Part shown: one piece after another, positions 25,704 to 34,512 of the stretch
Layout of the letters: every line of letters begins with the position of its first letter
Position numbering within the stretch: position 1 is the stretch's first letter
Origin: an uncultured Clostridia bacterium
Lineage (GTDB): Bacteria > Bacillota > Clostridia > Lachnospirales > Anaerotignaceae
Assembly: GCA_902477755.1 (NCBI GenBank)
Contig: CABSIK010000003.1
Location: 124,001-188,000, forward strand
DNA: 64,000 nucleotides
Reading direction: 5' to 3'
The notes under the pieces: model-generated
Told to the model about the DNA's origin: nothing
Database searches by the model: none
What the model saw: the letters and a program-made list of their open reading frames with translations, nothing else
Made by a program: the position numbers and the translations under genes

Positions 25704-26641
25704 TTTGCAGCTCCTTTCAGCAGTTCTTCCGCTTCGGTCGCGATTTCTTTCACGATTTCCGCAGCGGGCTGTGCTTTTTTCACCATACCGGAAATCTGAC
25801 CTGCCAGGAAGCAGCCGGCTTTTGTATCGCCTTCTACAGCTGCTTTGCGCAGTGCGCCAACACCCAGCTCAGCCACATCTTCCGCTGTTGTTTCCGGTGC
25901 ATATTCCACTTTCAGGAATTCACGGCTGAAAGGATTTTTCAGACAACGGCAAGTGTTGCCGCCAAAACGTCTGCCTGTGGTAACGGTGGAGATGTCAGTT
26001 GCTTTCAGAACCATGTCTTTGTAGTTCTGGTGCACGCCGCATTCTTCTGCCAACAGGAAACGAGTCCCCATCTGCACGCCTACTGCGCCCAGCATGAAAG
26101 CCGCTGCCATACCGCGTCCGTCACCGATGCCGCCTGCCGCCAGTACAGGAATGTTCACAGCGTCGCATACCTGAGGCACCAGTGGCATTGTTGTCATTTC
26201 CCCGATATGCCCACCGGATTCGCCGCCTTCTGCGATAACAGCGGAAGCACCTGCTTTTTCCATCATTTTTGCTGCTGCAACAGATGCAACAACAGGAATT
26301 ACAGTAATGTTTGCTTCCTTCCACATTCCCATGTATTTTTTAGGCATACCCGCACCTGTGGTAACAACAGCTACCTTTTCTTCAGCCACGATTTTTGCCA
26401 CTTCATCCACATGAGGGCTCATGAGCATGATATTCACGCCAAAAGGTTTGTCTGTCAGTTCTCTGGCAATCCGAATCTGTTCACGCAGGTAGTCGCCGCC
26501 TGCGTTCATGGCAGAGATGATGCCCAGACCGCCGCCATTGGAAACGGCTGCTGCCAGTTTACCATCTGCAATCCAAGCCATGCCCCCCTGGAAAATGGGG
26601 TATTCAATGCCTATCATTTCGCAAATCGGTGAAACAATCAT
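25691..26641 (-). CDS. fabK: Enoyl-ACP reductase II (FMN-dependent)
   Basis: A 316-residue FMN-containing TIM-barrel enzyme of the nitronate monooxygenase-like family, catalysing the last reduction of each elongation cycle. Visible motifs are YPIFQGGMAWIA at the N-terminus, AEGGESGGHIG and AAGGIGDGRGMAAAF in the FMN phosphate site, and MGTRFLLAEEC. Its position between acpP and fabD supports FabK over a true nitronate monooxygenase. FabK users are usually insensitive to triclosan (family knowledge). Confidence 0.94.
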   Translation of the reverse strand: MIVSPICEMIGIEYPIFQGGMAWIADGKLAAAVSNGGGLGIISAMNAGGDYLREQIRIARELTDKPFGVNIMLMSPHVDEVAKIVAEEKVAVVTTGAGMPKKYMGMWKEANITVIPVVASVAAAKMMEKAGASAVIAEGGESGGHIGEMTTMPLVPQVCDAVNIPVLAAGGIGDGRGMAAAFMLGAVGVQMGTRFLLAEECGVHQNYKDMVLKATDISTVTTGRRFGGNTCRCLKNPFSREFLKVEYAPETTAEDVAELGVGALRKAAVEGDTKAGCFLAGQISGMVKKAQPAAEIVKEIATEAEELLKGAAKWVK

Positions 26642-26655
26642 TTCTTTCCCTCCAA

Positions 26656-26880
26656 TTAGTTCTGTTTGCTTTCGATCATTTTAACCAGATCAGCAACAGT
26701 TTCTACTTTGTTGTCGCCCATTTCGATTTCTGTGCCCAGTTCTTCTTCCAGGCTCATGAGCAGTTCCATAACGTCCAGAGAGTCGATCCCCAGATCAGCA
26801 AATTTTGTTTCCATTGTGATTTCGGAAACTTCACATTCCAGTTTTTCTGCCAACAGTGCTGCGATTTTTTCAAATACCAT
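26656..26880 (-). CDS. acpP: Acyl carrier protein
   Basis: A 74-residue acidic four-helix carrier. Ser34 in DLGIDSLDVMEL takes the phosphopantetheine arm. Located between fabH and fabK with AAAGGAG upstream. Confidence 0.97.
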   Translation of the reverse strand: MVFEKIAALLAEKLECEVSEITMETKFADLGIDSLDVMELLMSLEEELGTEIEMGDNKVETVADLVKMIESKQN

Positions 26881-26993
26881 GATGCATTCTCCTTTTCTTC
26901 TCTAAAAAAATGATTTCGTCTTGTTCAGGGCAGCAAGCTGTCCCCAATATTGCCGCATGAAGCGGACATGTATATGATGCCTTTTTTGGCTCA

Positions 26994-27947
26994 TTACCAT
27001 CTTACGATGCAGGCTGCACTTGCCAGACCGCCGCCGAAAGCAGGCAGCAGCAGCAGATCGCCTTTCTGCAGCATTCCCTTGCGGTTCATTTCATCCAGCG
27101 CAATGGGGATACTTGCGGAGGAAGTATTGCCGTAACGGTCAATATTCACATAAAATTTCTCCTTGGGTACTTTCAGCATCACGCTTGCAAAGTCAATGAT
27201 ACGCTGATTTGCCTGGTGAGGTACGATGTACTTGATATCCTCAAATGTCAGACCATTCTGCTGGAGCAGCTGTTTTGTGTCATGACAAATGGCGTTTACA
27301 GCAAACTTAAATGTATCCTGTCCGCGCATGTGGATATAAGGTTTTTTCTGTGTTCCTTCGTAAAAAGGAGATTTCCCAATCATTTGGGGAATGTCGATGA
27401 CATTGTCACCGCCTTTTACATGGAATACAGAGTCAAGGTAATTGTCACCTTCACCCAGAACCACTGCCCCTGCGCCATCACCAAAAATGACACAGGTACT
27501 TCTGTCTTCCCAGTCCACAATACGGCTCAATCTTTCTGCGCCAATGACCAGTACTTTCTTCGCCTTGCCTCTGGCAAAAAAACCTGCCGCTGTTTCCAGT
27601 GTGAAAACAAATGCAGAGCATGCCGCGTTGATGTCCATGGTCATACAGTCCAGACCCAGAATATTCTGAATCATACAGGAAACAGAAGGAGAAATGGATT
27701 CCCCGCTGACACTGGCTGCAAGGATCAGATCGATCTCTTCTTTTTTCACACCGCTGTTTTCCAGCGCTGCCAGTGCTGCTTTGGCGCCCATGTCTGCCGC
27801 CGTTTCGTTGGTGCTCACGTGGCGTTCTTTTACGCCTACGCGCTGCATGATCCACTCGTCATTTGTATCTACGATTTTAGACATATCATCATTGGTTACC
27901 ACTCTGGGAGGCACATACATGCCCGTTCCCAATATAGAAAAACTCAT
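26994..27947 (-). CDS. fabH: 3-oxoacyl-ACP synthase III
   Basis: A 317-residue initiating condensing enzyme joining acetyl-CoA (or a branched starter) to malonyl-ACP. The catalytic Cys110 is in DINAACSAFVF, the His in IVPHQANQRI and the Asn in GNTSSASIP. The ATG at 27947 is chosen over one at 28052 because AGGAGG lies directly before it and MSFSILGTGMYVP is the standard family N-terminus. First gene of the eleven-gene fatty-acid operon. No fabT, fapR or fadR homologue is adjacent. Confidence 0.96.
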   Translation of the reverse strand: MSFSILGTGMYVPPRVVTNDDMSKIVDTNDEWIMQRVGVKERHVSTNETAADMGAKAALAALENSGVKKEEIDLILAASVSGESISPSVSCMIQNILGLDCMTMDINAACSAFVFTLETAAGFFARGKAKKVLVIGAERLSRIVDWEDRSTCVIFGDGAGAVVLGEGDNYLDSVFHVKGGDNVIDIPQMIGKSPFYEGTQKKPYIHMRGQDTFKFAVNAICHDTKQLLQQNGLTFEDIKYIVPHQANQRIIDFASVMLKVPKEKFYVNIDRYGNTSSASIPIALDEMNRKGMLQKGDLLLLPAFGGGLASAACIVRW

Positions 27948-28069
27948 TCTTCTTTCCTCCTGCAATATGCAATCTTTTGTGCTTACGATATTTAGTCCCC
28001 GTTTTGGCAAAAAGGTTACAGGAAATTGATATTTTTTTGCACTTTTTTCCAAACAAAAAGGAAACCGAC

Positions 28070-28086
28070 TTTTGTACCGTACAAAA
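28070..28086. promoter_or_regulatory. Perfect 8+1+8 palindrome upstream of the fatty-acid operon
   Basis: TTTTGTAC, a central C, then GTACAAAA. It lies about 125 bases upstream of fabH and 19 bases after the zinc-finger gene stop. It may be a repressor operator for the lipid operon or the core of a weak terminator for the upstream pair, since a T5 run follows on the minus strand. Confidence 0.4.
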
Positions 28087-28104
28087 AGCCCCTTTGTTCC
28101 CCTG

Positions 28105-28431
28105 TCAGCCTCTTTTTCTCATCCGCATCCACAACAGTACCAATAAGCACCAGGAAGCGCATACATAGGACAAAAATCCAATGCCGATAAGCATTCTCCT
28201 ATGACGCATTTTTTCCGCCAAGCGGCAAAACTCCTGTTCTGCTGTATTTTCTGCCGGAATCTGTCCCCTGCTGGAGGTTTTTTGAGAGAATCTGCGATAT
28301 TGCTTGTAATACTGACGGCAGTCGGGACACGTCCGCAAATGCGCCGCCACACTGTTTTTTGTCACAGGGTTTGCCAGCCCGTCCTGATACAGAGCCACCA
28401 AGTCCATGACGATCTCACATGGCAAATTCAT
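28105..28431 (-). CDS. Zinc-finger (zf-HC2) anti-sigma-like membrane protein
   Basis: A 108-residue protein with an N-terminal HxxxCxxC zinc motif (AAHLRTCPDCRQYY), a polar linker and one C-terminal membrane helix (about 79-101). This is the build of ZAS-domain anti-sigma factors that hold an ECF sigma at the membrane. The start overlaps the end of the sigma factor gene by 17 bases, so the pair is coupled. The signal is unknown. Confidence 0.85.
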   Translation of the reverse strand: MNLPCEIVMDLVALYQDGLANPVTKNSVAAHLRTCPDCRQYYKQYRRFSQKTSSRGQIPAENTAEQEFCRLAEKMRHRRMLIGIGFLSYVCASWCLLVLLWMRMRKRG

Positions 28432-28921
28432 CTTTCAACACCTCCATCATTTTTTTCTTCGCGCGGAAAAAGATCACCTTTGCGGAATTTTCACTGATCT
28501 TCAACGCCAGTGCGATTTCAGAAAAAGGAAGTTCCGCATAAATCCGCAGCAGCACCACATCCCGGTATTTTTTCGGTATTTCCCGTACCATGGCGCGGAC
28601 TGCTTTTTCCACATATTTCTTATGGACATATTCTTCCGGGTCTGCATTCTGCGTATAATAGGTATTGACTACCAAATCCAGATTTGCAGAGTCCAAATGC
28701 AGTTTGTTGCGTTTGAGATATTTGAAATAAACATGCTTTCCGATGGATGCCAGCCAGGTAAAAACTTCGCACTCTCCGCGAAAACGGTGAAAGGATGTAT
28801 ATGCCTGCAAAAAAGTTTCCTGCGCCAGGTCTTCCGCCAGAGCGCGATCCCCACACAGACGATGCAAAAAAGCATATACTCTGTCATAATATGCCCGATA
28901 GAGCATTTCAAATGAATTCAC
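28415..28921 (-). CDS. ECF-type RNA polymerase sigma factor
   Basis: A 168-residue sigma-70 family protein. Region 2 reads LYRAYYDRVYAFLHRLCGD and DLAQETFLQAY; region 4 contains IPKKYRDVVLLRIYAELPFSE with a helix-turn-helix (IALALKISENSAKVIFFRAKKK). The GTG at 28921 is chosen as start because GGGGGTGA lies five bases upstream; the longer frame from 28972 begins in its own promoter (ATGGTATACT). Encoded with its probable anti-sigma factor, so probably autoregulated. Confidence 0.9.
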   Translation of the reverse strand: MNSFEMLYRAYYDRVYAFLHRLCGDRALAEDLAQETFLQAYTSFHRFRGECEVFTWLASIGKHVYFKYLKRNKLHLDSANLDLVVNTYYTQNADPEEYVHKKYVEKAVRAMVREIPKKYRDVVLLRIYAELPFSEIALALKISENSAKVIFFRAKKKMMEVLKDEFAM

Positions 28922-29065
28922 CTGCTCACCCCCGTTCGCCTGTTTCGCATTACAGTATACCATAAGAAACATGGAAAATCCAGTAACTTTCTATGGCTTC
29001 TTTCGCAAATGGGCATCAAAAGGGACAGAATTCGCTTTCTGGGGTAAAAAAAATTTATTTTCATC

Positions 29066-29094
29066 TTGACAATTTTATAAAAATGAAGCAAAAT
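29066..29094 (+). promoter_or_regulatory. Promoter of tRNA-Pro
   Basis: Perfect TTGACA (29066-29071), 17 bases, CAAAAT (29089-29094); the tRNA begins 16 bases later. Confidence 0.5.
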
Positions 29095-29109
29095 ATTAGT
29101 GTTGCGTAT

Positions 29110-29183
<74 letters not shown>

Positions 29184-29185
29184 TA

Positions 29186-29220
29186 AAAAAAGGAACCTTT
29201 TTAGGTTCCTTTTTTATTTT
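29186..29220 (+). terminator. Terminator after tRNA-Pro
   Basis: Perfect stem AAAAAGGAACC / GGTTCCTTTTT immediately after the tRNA, with T-rich tail. The A-rich left arm makes it usable by the convergent gene too. Confidence 0.88.
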
Positions 29221-29224
29221 CTGA

Positions 29225-29632
29225 TTATTCTTTTTCTGCAGCTTCAAAAATTTCTTCTGCGGATTTTTTGTAATATCCTGTGCTGTCTTCTGCCACAGTT
29301 GCCGCGATTTTTGTGCCATAATACAGACGGCAGGCTTCCGCTGCATCCATACGATGTGCCTTTGCCATGCGTCCAACGACATCAATGAGCAATTCTGTTC
29401 TGTCTTCATAATGCCCATAAGTATCTTCTTCCGCGTCTCTTTCCAGCGCCATCATCCCGTCGATCATGCCGATGTAAAAAGCAGTATCCATTTCCGGGAA
29501 CTGTTTTCTGGTATCCTGCAGCAGCCGGATTACGCCGTTTTTGTCAAAGGCTTCAAAAACCTTATGTCCGGGAATGTTTTTGGCAAAGCTGTAATACTCG
29601 ATGCAGGAAACGATCATTCTCAATTCATCCAT
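29225..29632 (-). CDS. Hypothetical protein, 135 residues
   Basis: I do not recognise this family with certainty. The product is soluble, acidic and mostly helical, beginning MDELRMIVSCIEYYSFAKN followed by IPGHKVFEAFDKNGVIRLL. That opening resembles small DUF3791-like proteins, which have a similar Ile-Glu-Tyr-x-x-x-Ala-Lys-Asn helix. No catalytic motif or membrane segment is visible. The start at 29632 has AAAGGAG nine bases upstream; the longer frame from 29677 lacks one. It has its own promoter and converges on the tRNA terminator. Confidence 0.7.
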   Translation of the reverse strand: MDELRMIVSCIEYYSFAKNIPGHKVFEAFDKNGVIRLLQDTRKQFPEMDTAFYIGMIDGMMALERDAEEDTYGHYEDRTELLIDVVGRMAKAHRMDAAEACRLYYGTKIAATVAEDSTGYYKKSAEEIFEAAEKE

Positions 29633-29656
29633 TTCTGCACGCTCCTTTCCTTCTGT

Positions 29657-29685
29657 ATCATACCTGTTTTTTGTCAAAATTTCAA
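29657..29685 (-). promoter_or_regulatory. Promoter of the 135-residue hypothetical gene
   Basis: Minus-strand TTGAAA (29680-29685), 17 bases, TATGAT (29657-29662). Confidence 0.6.
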
Positions 29686-29765
29686 CAGCCGTTTTTGTTT
29701 TTGCTTGACAAGTGACGAAAGAAAATGCAGTATGTTGTTATAAAAAGAAAAAGGAGCGATATGAC

Positions 29766-30425
29766 ATGATTTCTGTTACCATAGACGAAAGCATCAAAGA
29801 ACGCTGTCCCGAAGCGGTACTGGGACTTTTGCAGTGCAAAGTTTCCGTGCATCCTGATGATGAAAAATTTCTTGCCCTGCTCAACGGCAAGATTGCAGAA
29901 CTGTCTGAAGTGGAGCTGTCCCAGGCAAACAAACGGGACTATATCCAATCCACTCGGAAAGCATACAAGGCACTGGGCAAAGAACCCAACCGCTACCGCA
30001 ATTCCTGCGAAGCCATGTGCCGCAGAATTGCCAAAGAACGGGGACTTTACTACATCAATAACGTGGTAGATATCAATAACTACCTTTCTATTCTGTCTGG
30101 CTATTCCATGGGCACTTATGATCTGGCACACGTCACCGGCGGCATCACTTGGAAACGTGCTCCTGAAGGCACCGCTTATCAGGGCATCGGCAAAGACGTG
30201 CTGAATATTGAATTCCTTCCTGCCCTCTTTGACGAAGTAGGACCTTTTGGCAATCCAACCAGTGACAACACCCGTGCCATGATTACCGATGATACCAAAG
30301 AAATCCTGTTGGTGTACTACACCTTCAATGGCGGTCAGGAACTGGAATCCCTGCTGGAACTCTCCAAAGAACTGCTGGAAAAACATGCGGCAGGCACAGA
30401 TTTTGAAATTCAGATTTTGAAGTAA
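29766..30425 (+). CDS. B3/B4 tRNA-editing-domain protein
   Basis: A 219-residue stand-alone B3/B4 domain like the editing module of phenylalanyl-tRNA synthetase beta. Family segments visible are NRYRNSCEAMCRRI, NNVVDINNYLSI and the C-terminal GPFGNPTSDNTRAMI. Such free-standing proteins may deacylate mischarged tRNA or bind a small ligand; the role is not established. The ATG at 29766 follows AAAGGAGCGATATGAC; an in-frame start at 29712 is less likely. Single gene with a bidirectional terminator. Confidence 0.85.
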   Translation: MISVTIDESIKERCPEAVLGLLQCKVSVHPDDEKFLALLNGKIAELSEVELSQANKRDYIQSTRKAYKALGKEPNRYRNSCEAMCRRIAKERGLYYINNVVDINNYLSILSGYSMGTYDLAHVTGGITWKRAPEGTAYQGIGKDVLNIEFLPALFDEVGPFGNPTSDNTRAMITDDTKEILLVYYTFNGGQELESLLELSKELLEKHAAGTDFEIQILK

Positions 30426-30440
30426 GATATTCTGAAATAC

Positions 30441-30477
30441 AAAAAGATGGCAGACTTTGATATCTGCCATCTTTTTT
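30441..30477. terminator. Bidirectional terminator between the B3/B4 gene and hflX
   Basis: Perfect 12-bp stem AAAAGATGGCAGA / TCTGCCATCTTTT with A and T flanks on the two sides. Confidence 0.88.
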
Positions 30478-30494
30478 ATATACATTTTCTTACT

Positions 30495-31778
30495 TTACCC
30501 TTCTACCGCAAAAGATTTCAGTCTGTTTGCCGCTTCCTCATCCACATAAACCTCCAGCAATACCCCTTCTGCTGTATGTTCTTCTCGGATGATTTCGCAT
30601 CTGCCATGTACCCAGCCTGCCAATGCACCTTCTGTATAAGGCAGCAGTACCGTCATGGACTTACGGAAGCTTTTCAGCAGCTTTTCGATGGTTGCCAGCA
30701 TCTGTTCCAGCCCCATCTGTTTCCCTGCGGAAATCTGCACGATTTCCCTTGCCATTCTGTCCATGGGCAAAGGCAGCTCCACTTCTCTGTCCATTTTGTT
30801 ATAAACAGTAATAACCGGTGTATCTTCGCAGCCCAGACCTCTCAGGGTGTCATATACCACTCGCATCTGTTCTTCTCTGTTAGGATTGGACGCATCCACC
30901 ACATGGAGGAGAATATCCGCATACTTCAATTCTTCCAGTGTGGCACGGAATGCCTGAATCAGATGGTGGGGCAGTTTCTGGATAAAACCTACGGTATCTG
31001 TCATCAGGATTTCAGAACCGCCGGGCAGTTCCACTTTTCTGGTAGTAGTATCCAGTGTGGCAAAGAGTTTATCCTCTGCTAATACCCCGGCTTGTGTCAA
31101 TACATTCAATGTAGTGGATTTTCCGGCATTGGTATAGCCCACCAGAGAAACCACAGGGGTGCCTTTTTTGTTTCGCTGGCTGCGCAAAAGTTCCCGATGG
31201 GTCTGGATTTCTTTCAAATCCCGATTCAGTTCTGCAATTCGTTCTTTGATGTGACGGCGGTCTGTTTCCAGCTTCTTTTCGCCGGGACCTCTTGTACCGA
31301 TACCGCCCCCCAGACGGGACATGGATGCACCCATACCTGTCAGACGGGACATACGGTATTTCAGCTGTGCCAGTTCTACCTGAATTTTCCCTTCGCCAGA
31401 AATAGCACGACCGGCAAAAATATCCAAAATGACGATGGTTCTGTCCATAACCTTTGTTTCCAGCATTTTTTCCAGATTTTTCAGCTGTGCCGGAGAAAGT
31501 TCATCGTCACAGACAATGCCTGTGGCATCGTATGTATGAATCATCATTTTCAGTTCTTCAATTTTGCCTTTTCCCAGATAATGACCGGGATGTACCCGTT
31601 CTCTGCGCTGGATGGTACGGGCAACGGCTGTTGCACCTGCTGTATTTACCAGTTCTTCCAACTCATCCAGACAGGCTTCCACAGCCATGGCAGAAGGACT
31701 ATCCTTGTCCTCCAGCTCAATGCCTACCAGTATCAATCTTTCTTCTGTATCTTTATTTTCATGCAATTCTTTTGCCAT
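30495..31778 (-). CDS. hflX: GTPase HflX (ribosome-associated)
   Basis: A 427-residue GTPase that splits stalled or heat-damaged 70S ribosomes. The N-terminal HflX domain carries GKGKIEEL, a glycine-rich stretch (GGGIGTRGPGEKKLETDRR) precedes the G domain, and the G motifs are GYTNAGKST (near 207), DTVGFI and YNKMD. Lies 20 bases after dapF in the same direction. RBS AGAGGAG. Confidence 0.95.
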   Translation of the reverse strand: MAKELHENKDTEERLILVGIELEDKDSPSAMAVEACLDELEELVNTAGATAVARTIQRRERVHPGHYLGKGKIEELKMMIHTYDATGIVCDDELSPAQLKNLEKMLETKVMDRTIVILDIFAGRAISGEGKIQVELAQLKYRMSRLTGMGASMSRLGGGIGTRGPGEKKLETDRRHIKERIAELNRDLKEIQTHRELLRSQRNKKGTPVVSLVGYTNAGKSTTLNVLTQAGVLAEDKLFATLDTTTRKVELPGGSEILMTDTVGFIQKLPHHLIQAFRATLEELKYADILLHVVDASNPNREEQMRVVYDTLRGLGCEDTPVITVYNKMDREVELPLPMDRMAREIVQISAGKQMGLEQMLATIEKLLKSFRKSMTVLLPYTEGALAGWVHGRCEIIREEHTAEGVLLEVYVDEEAANRLKSFAVEG

Positions 31779-31798
31779 GTCTTACTCCTCTCTGCTGT

Positions 31799-32632
31799 TT
31801 ACCGCAGCCAAACGCCGTCAAAAGAGAATCTGGCAGGACCTGTCATATAAATATGGTTGTCGGATTCTCTCCATTCGATTTCCAAAGTGCCGCCCAGAAG
31901 CTGGATACGCACCTTTCTGTCACACAATCCGTTGAGCACCGCTGCCACCAATGTAGCAGATGCCCCTGTACCGCATGCCATTGTTTCGCCGCTGCCTCTT
32001 TCCCAAACACGCATACTCATGTGAGTGCGGTCAATGACATGGGCAAACTCAATATTTGCCTTTTTGGGGAACATGGGATGGACTTCTGCCACTTTGCCGT
32101 ATTTTTCCACTTCAAAATGTTCTGTATCATCCACAAAAATGACCCCATGAGGATTTCCCATGGAAACACAGGTCACATCAAAAGTCTTGTCCAAAATCTG
32201 CAATTTTTCCCCAATGACAGGTGTTTTGTCGCTGATAACGGGAATCTGTGCCGCTTCCAGAATAGGTTCTCCCATATCCGCTGTAACGGCAATGACAATG
32301 TCATTCTGAATATGTAACTGCAATGTTTTGATGCCGCCCAGAGTTTCCAGTGTAATGACGTTCTTTTTGGTCATGCCCCGTTCGTAAACATATTTGCCGA
32401 TACAGCGAACAGCATTGCCGCACATTTCCCCTTCAGAACCGTCCATGTTGAACATCCGCATACGAAAGTCCGCTACTTCAGAAGGCAAAATCAATACCAA
32501 ACCGTCAGCGCCTACGCCGAAATGACGCTCACTCATGGCAACCGCCAGCATATCGGGATATTTCACTTCTTCTTCAAAACCATTGATGTAAATATAATCG
32601 TTGCCGCAGCCTTCCATTTTTGTAAAACGCAT
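31799..32632 (-). CDS. dapF: Diaminopimelate epimerase
   Basis: A 277-residue racemase converting LL- to meso-diaminopimelate for lysine and cell-wall synthesis, without PLP. The two catalytic Cys are in MCGNAVRC (Cys71 region) and ACGTGAS (near 217), one from each half of the pseudo-symmetric fold. N-terminus MRFTKMEGCGNDYIYING is canonical. RBS AAGGAGG. Operon with hflX. Confidence 0.97.
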   Translation of the reverse strand: MRFTKMEGCGNDYIYINGFEEEVKYPDMLAVAMSERHFGVGADGLVLILPSEVADFRMRMFNMDGSEGEMCGNAVRCIGKYVYERGMTKKNVITLETLGGIKTLQLHIQNDIVIAVTADMGEPILEAAQIPVISDKTPVIGEKLQILDKTFDVTCVSMGNPHGVIFVDDTEHFEVEKYGKVAEVHPMFPKKANIEFAHVIDRTHMSMRVWERGSGETMACGTGASATLVAAVLNGLCDRKVRIQLLGGTLEIEWRESDNHIYMTGPARFSFDGVWLR

Positions 32633-32656
32633 GTTGTTTCCTCCTTGCTATGTAGG

Positions 32657-32674
32657 GGCGGTACAAAGACCGCC
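32657..32674. repeat. Short GC-rich palindrome between the DUF378 gene and dapF
   Basis: GGCGGT-ACAAAG-ACCGCC is a perfect 6-bp hairpin in AGGGGCGG context, without a T tract. It may be a small dispersed palindrome; no second copy was found in this window. Confidence 0.35.
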
Positions 32675-32679
32675 TGTGT

Positions 32680-32913
32680 TTAGTGCTGTCCGTGGGTCGT
32701 CGGTACCATTTCTCGCTCCTGTGCCACTGCGCTGTAAATCCGCAGAGACCAAAGCCCTGCCAGACCTACCAGTGCAAAAATCACACGCGCCAGCCAGAAC
32801 ATGGAACCGCCGAAAATGGTCGTTACCAGATCGAATCCAAAAAATCCGATAAGACCCCAGTTCAGCGCACCGATGATGACAAGTGTCAAAGCAATATAAT
32901 TCCCTGTTTTCAT
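32680..32913 (-). CDS. DUF378 family small membrane protein
   Basis: A 77-residue protein matching DUF378: LTLVIIGALNWGLIGFFGFDLVTTIFGG, then a second hydrophobic helix (about 40-60) and a polar tail. The NWGLIG motif is the family hallmark. Function unknown. RBS AGGAGG seven bases upstream of the ATG at 32913. Confidence 0.85.
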   Translation of the reverse strand: MKTGNYIALTLVIIGALNWGLIGFFGFDLVTTIFGGSMFWLARVIFALVGLAGLWSLRIYSAVAQEREMVPTTHGQH

Positions 32914-32982
32914 GCTTTTGACCTCCTAATGGTATGATCAACAGATATATCTGTATCCATAGTATTCCTTGTCTTTTGAATT

Positions 32983-34251
32983 TTATGAAAAAAGTTTTTC
33001 AACTGTGTTGGCAAAATCTACCCCTTTGAGATTTCCCACAGCGGAATAGCTCATTTTGGGCTTTTCAAAAACCAGTTCTGCCACTTCTGCCAAGTCTTTC
33101 TGTGTCACTGCTTCTATTTTTTCAATGACTTCTTCCATTTCCTGCACTTTTCCACGCAGGAGCATAGCGGAACCTGCCGCTGTCATACGGTTCAATGTGC
33201 TTTCAGAACCAATGATGAAATTGCTGATCATCTGTTCTTTTGTCACATTCAGAATCTTTTCGGAAATGCCTTCTTTTCGCACTGCCGCAATTTCTGATGC
33301 AATGCCTTTGTATACCGCCTCAGCCTGAGAGGGATTCATGCTGGCATAAATGGAAAAAAGTCCCGTATCCGCAAAAGCTGTGGTATAGCTGTAAATGGAA
33401 TAAGTCAATCCCTGTTCCTCGCGGATTTTCTGGAACAGACGAGAGCTCATGCCGCCGCCAAAAACCGTGTTAAAAATTGCCATGGCGTATTTCAGGGGAT
33501 GTTCTCTCTCCAACCCTTCAAAGGCAATACATGTGTGAAGCTGTTCCACATCTTTTTTCTTCTGAATCCATGACTGGTGGTAAGAAGCTTTTGTTTCCAA
33601 AGGACAATAAGGTGCCTTTGCCTGCCATCTGCCAAAGTAATGGTTCAGCATCTCCAACATTTCTTCCCGTTTGAAGTTCCCTGCCACGGAAAGCACAATA
33701 TTTTCCGTATGATAATTCTTTTCATAATAAGCGCGGATTTTTGCCGCATCCAGATTGCCAATGGTTTCTTCTGTTCCCAGAATGGGCATTCCCAAACTGC
33801 TTTTCTGCCAGATACTATCTTGTAGGCAATCATGCACCAGTTCCTCCGGCGCATCGTCATACATATAGATTTCTTCTGTGATGACGTTCCGTTCCTTATC
33901 CACTTCTTCCTGCGAAAAAGCCGGATGCAGGAGCATATCACTCATAACTTCCATGGCTTGTTTCACATGCTTGTCCAGCACACGGGTATGATAACAAGTA
34001 TATTCTTTTGTGGTATAGGCGTTGATCTGTCCGCCCAAAGCGTCCATTTCCTCGGCAATCTGTCTTGCGGAGCGGTTTTCTGTTCCCTTGAACATCATGT
34101 GTTCAATGTAATGGGAAATACCGTTTTCCTCAGGACGCTCGTTTCTCGTGCCATTTTTCACCCAGATACCAAAGGAAATACTGCGGACATAGCCAATTTC
34201 CTCCAGCACCACTTGTATTCCGTTTTCCAATTTTTCTATGGTCAGCATCAT
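32983..34251 (-). CDS. M16 family zinc metallopeptidase (YmxG/processing-peptidase-like)
   Basis: A 422-residue M16 protein with a complete zinc site: HYIEH at 47-51 and the downstream Glu in NVITEEIYMYDD. The C-terminal half has the family pattern GGGMSSRLFQKIREEQGLTYSIYSY. The gene next to pnp and dap genes in Firmicutes is YmxG/MlpA-like; its substrate is unknown. Two adjacent ATG codons at 34251 and 34248 could both serve. It is a different subgroup from the YmfF/YmfH pair at 8-11 kb. Confidence 0.92.
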   Translation of the reverse strand: MMLTIEKLENGIQVVLEEIGYVRSISFGIWVKNGTRNERPEENGISHYIEHMMFKGTENRSARQIAEEMDALGGQINAYTTKEYTCYHTRVLDKHVKQAMEVMSDMLLHPAFSQEEVDKERNVITEEIYMYDDAPEELVHDCLQDSIWQKSSLGMPILGTEETIGNLDAAKIRAYYEKNYHTENIVLSVAGNFKREEMLEMLNHYFGRWQAKAPYCPLETKASYHQSWIQKKKDVEQLHTCIAFEGLEREHPLKYAMAIFNTVFGGGMSSRLFQKIREEQGLTYSIYSYTTAFADTGLFSIYASMNPSQAEAVYKGIASEIAAVRKEGISEKILNVTKEQMISNFIIGSESTLNRMTAAGSAMLLRGKVQEMEEVIEKIEAVTQKDLAEVAELVFEKPKMSYSAVGNLKGVDFANTVEKLFS

Positions 34252-34412
34252 TCTTCCCTGCTTTCCCTATGGTTTTTTGTTAGGATATTCCATCCTGAAA
34301 AAAATATACGTCAAAGGTTCTGTTATCGCATACTTCTCTATGTTACAGTATATCAAAATGCCTTTGCTTCCGCTACCTATTTTTCCCTTTATAAAAAAAG
34401 AATCTTCTCTTT

Positions 34413-34500
34413 AGGGGCATCTTCATAAGAAAACAAAGAAAGCTGAAATCCTTATGATAGAGGATTTCAGCTTTCTGATTCTTACTGAGATTTTATTTTA
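34413..34500 (+). repeat. Dispersed hairpin repeat, copy B
   Basis: The flank AGGGGCATCTTCATAAGAAA and ACAAAG lead into the perfect hairpin AGAAAGCTGAAATCCT / AGGATTTCAGCTTTCT and an AT-rich tail GAGATTTTATTTTA. It lies 12 bases after the pnp stop. Read on the minus strand the hairpin is followed by CTTTGTTTTCTTATG, so it can terminate pnp. Confidence 0.85.
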
Positions 34501-34512
34501 TCTGATTGCAAA

